This document shows positions 61,726 to 64,000 of a DNA stretch of 64,000 nucleotides, piece by piece. The DNA comes from Prorocentrum cordatum (lineage: Eukaryota > Sar > Dinophyceae > Prorocentrales > Prorocentraceae): contig CAUYUJ010015284.1 of the NCBI GenBank assembly GCA_963575745.1, forward strand, positions 278,972 to 342,971, given 5' to 3'. Numbering within the stretch: position 1 is the first letter of the stretch; every line of letters starts with the position of its first letter. The notes under the pieces were generated by a model that saw only the letters and a list, made by a program, of their open reading frames with translations, did no database searches and had not been told where the DNA came from. The position numbers and the translations under genes are program-made.

Positions 61726-62255
61726 TCTATATATCTGCCTACTTACCTACCTACTTACCTACCTACGTACCTATCTGTCTACCTCCTGCCTGCCTCCTGC
61801 CTCTGCTCCCTCATGCTCGGGTGCCACGACCCGTGCCACCGTGGCGGCTTCCGTGTGCTCTTGGGGGGCCCAGTGTAGCGGTGTCATGCGCAGGCCCAGT
61901 TGCGCAGCTGTGGCGACTTTGGTGCGCGCCTGGGGCCTGGCGGAGTGACAGACGCCCTACGCAGGCTCAGATGGGACCCCGCTCTTCCCTTGGTGCCGCT
62001 GGCTGCGCAGCTGTCGCCATATCCGTGTGCTCCTGGGAGGTCTCCATTCCTTTTGGCCCCATCCTTCTGTTGCATCACTCGTATTATCTGGTCTCTGAAC
62101 TTCTTTCCTTCTCTTGGTCATCGCTGTTTTGCCGTCTTTTCCGCTTCATGCCATATTCTACGGTGCTGCCTCATATTTGTTCGTGAGGCGTGCAACGCGT
62201 ATGCCCCATTTTGCAGACTGCTCAGAGGATTGCGTTCCTTGTAATATTTTCACCG
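61726..62255. other. spacer between the inverted-repeat arms
   Basis: A CTAC/CTGC tetranucleotide patch at 61725-61800 and then about 450 bp of single-copy sequence without a recognised gene. Confidence 0.5.
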
Positions 62256-62908
62256 GGTCGGGATACCTATACGACCACCCTTCGGGTGATAAGGAGGTTC
62301 GGGGGGGGGAGGATGCAGCGTCTCACTCGATCGGTCTCACTATCCATCTCACTATCGGTCTCGCTCGATCGATTTCACTCGATCGATCTCACAATCGATC
62401 TCACTCGATCTATCTCATTCGCTCGGTCTCACAATTGATCTGATTATCGATCTCACAATCGATCCCACATTCGGTCTCACTATCGATCTCACTACTGGTA
62501 TCACAATCGATCTAACATTCAACGTCATCATCATCAACAACAACACCACCATCTCCATCGTCATCGGGACACTGTCATCTTCACATCATCATCGTCGCCA
62601 TCATCATCAACGCCATCATCATCAGGCCATTATCATCAACGCCATCATCATCTCATCATAGTCATCATCATCATCATCGGGACACAGCCATCGTCATCAT
62701 CACCATCAACATCATCATCATCGGGACACCATCATGGTCACCATCATTTTCATCGTCAGCATCATCAACAACAACATCGGGGCACCATCATCATCATCAG
62801 CTCATTATCATCATCAACATCATCAGCAGTATCATCATCACCAACATCATCATCAATATCATCATCGGCACACCATTACCATCACCATCATCATCACCAC
62901 CGTCATAG

Positions 62909-62967
<59 letters not shown>

Positions 62968-63051
62968 GGGAGACCATAATCATCATCAGCACCATCATTA
63001 CCAACATCATCATCAACAACAACTGGCAGAAGCATTATCATCATCGTCATC

Positions 63052-63102
<51 letters not shown>

Positions 63103-63600
63103 ACAACATCAACATACTCATCATCACCAGGACACCATCATCGTCATCATCACCACCATCAACATAACCATCATGATAATCATCAACAACATCATTATCG
63201 GGACACCGACGGGACACCGACGGGACACCGGCGGGAAACCGCGGGCCCAGAAGGGAATCATTTGGTCCGGCCGCGCCTCAGCCACACGGGACACCGACGG
63301 GACACCGGCGGGACACCGCGGGCCCCCGGCCGCCCGGAAGGGAGTCTTTGTCCGGCCGCGCCTCAGCCACACGGGCACGCAGCGGGACACCGGCGGGACA
63401 CACCGCGGGCCCTCCGGCCGCCCGGAAGGAGACATTTGGTCCGGGTCGCGGCCGCGCCTCAGCCACAGGAGACTTTCTCTCGCCCGCCCACGCAGCTTCG
63501 CCTCGCCCGCACGGCACGCACGAACACGAAACCGAAATCGACTTCCCGGTAAGGGGGCTCTCCGTTCCACTTCGATCTCACCCCCTCACCTCCGATGTAC
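62256..63600 (-). repeat. right arm of the inverted repeat
   Basis: Mirror order of the left arm: TACCTATACGACCACC...GTGATAAGGAGGT box (62270-62300), TCGATCTCAC array (62310-62540), CAT array (62540-63185, three times longer than the ATG array of the left arm), and the GGGACACC module in reverse (63190-63600, ending CCTCCGATGTACAT). Confidence 0.85.
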
Positions 63601-64000
63601 ATTGATGGATGCAGTTCGTTCGCATCAGTCAGGTTTTTCATATTGCATTTCTTCGGTATCTCTGTCAAAAATCTTTCTTTCTCGTGCATCTTGACTCGCG
63701 CAATAGCACCTCTGGTGTGCTGGATGTGGTAGTCGGGTGGTGCACAGAGGGGGCGGAGCAGGCGTGGACGAGGAGGACGAGGGGGAGGAGGAGGACGAGC
63801 AAGGGGACGATGATGTGGCTTCTGATGGTGGCTGTGATGATGGTGAGGGCGATGAGGAAGCGAGGCGGAGGATCCGAGGCGCAGATGCGGCGCAGAGGAG
63901 TACGCGGAGTGAGGAGGGTGAGGACGGTGGGCGAGGATCGCAGGCCAATCTGGGCCCGACCGATCGCTGCGCCGGGCCGCATCACCAGGGCGGCGCGCGC
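63601..64000. other. no gene recognised; GAG/GATG tract at 63765-63870
   Basis: Short purine array and unremarkable flanks. The reading frames are not supported. Confidence 0.4.

Noticed and set aside
1-64000. tRNA, rRNA, SL RNA genes and CRISPR arrays
   Set aside because: I looked for cloverleaf landmarks, an SL donor followed by GT, and regular direct repeats with unique equal-length spacers; none was convincing. The regular repeats found are satellites.

Overview
The window reads as nuclear DNA of a dinoflagellate. The evidence is (i) a degenerate copy of the dinoflagellate spliced leader 75 bp upstream of an intact intronless gene at 56.5 kb, (ii) protein families that I know almost only from dinoflagellate genomes (the secreted coiled-coil protein at 56.5-58.7 kb, the cysteine-motif protein at 17.1-19.1 kb, copia polyproteins with extra modules), (iii) GC-rich sequence with very long trinucleotide arrays (GGA/CTC and ATG/CAT), and (iv) decayed retroelements of several classes in one 64-kb stretch. 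Species cannot be fixed from the sequence. Host genes are sparse and nearly everything recognisable is on the + strand.

Layout. 0-28.7 kb: two diverged copies of a composite repeat (268-1065 and 8232-9090), purine and ATG arrays, exons of a J-domain protein (5.0-6.5 kb), a decayed LINE reverse transcriptase (12.3-13.45 kb), a dinoflagellate-type gene (17.1-19.1 kb), a field of about 12 dispersed short motifs (19.2-21.8 kb) and a decayed RT plus tyrosine-recombinase retroelement (24.3-27.3 kb). 28.9-30.0 kb: exons of an unrecognised host gene that end at the left LTR of a large retrotransposon.

29,977-47,005: a 17-kb Ty1/copia LTR retrotransposon, the most interesting object here. LTRs are near-identical outside two indels. 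Its order is PBS, Gag (CCHC), acidic region, a Tpt1/KptA RNA 2'-phosphotransferase domain with its catalytic residues, a RING-H2 finger, aspartic protease, two methyltransferase-like modules, integrase, RT, RNase H. It is peppered with about 50 copies of a 14-nt hairpin whose stem base pairs covary. The pol part carries nonsense codons and frameshifts, so this copy looks non-autonomous, but the Tpt1 and RING-protease frames are open.

47.0-51 kb: a second, more decayed copia element sharing the same primer-binding site. 52.9-56.1 kb: a 208-bp foldback element, a 96-bp tandem array and a ~75-bp tandem array. 56.4-58.7 kb: the SL-relic retrogene. 59.2-63.6 kb: a MITE with TIRs and target duplication, TATA-rich DNA, a 12-bp palindromic array, and a ~2.7-kb inverted repeat in which four different satellites occur in mirrored order on the two arms.
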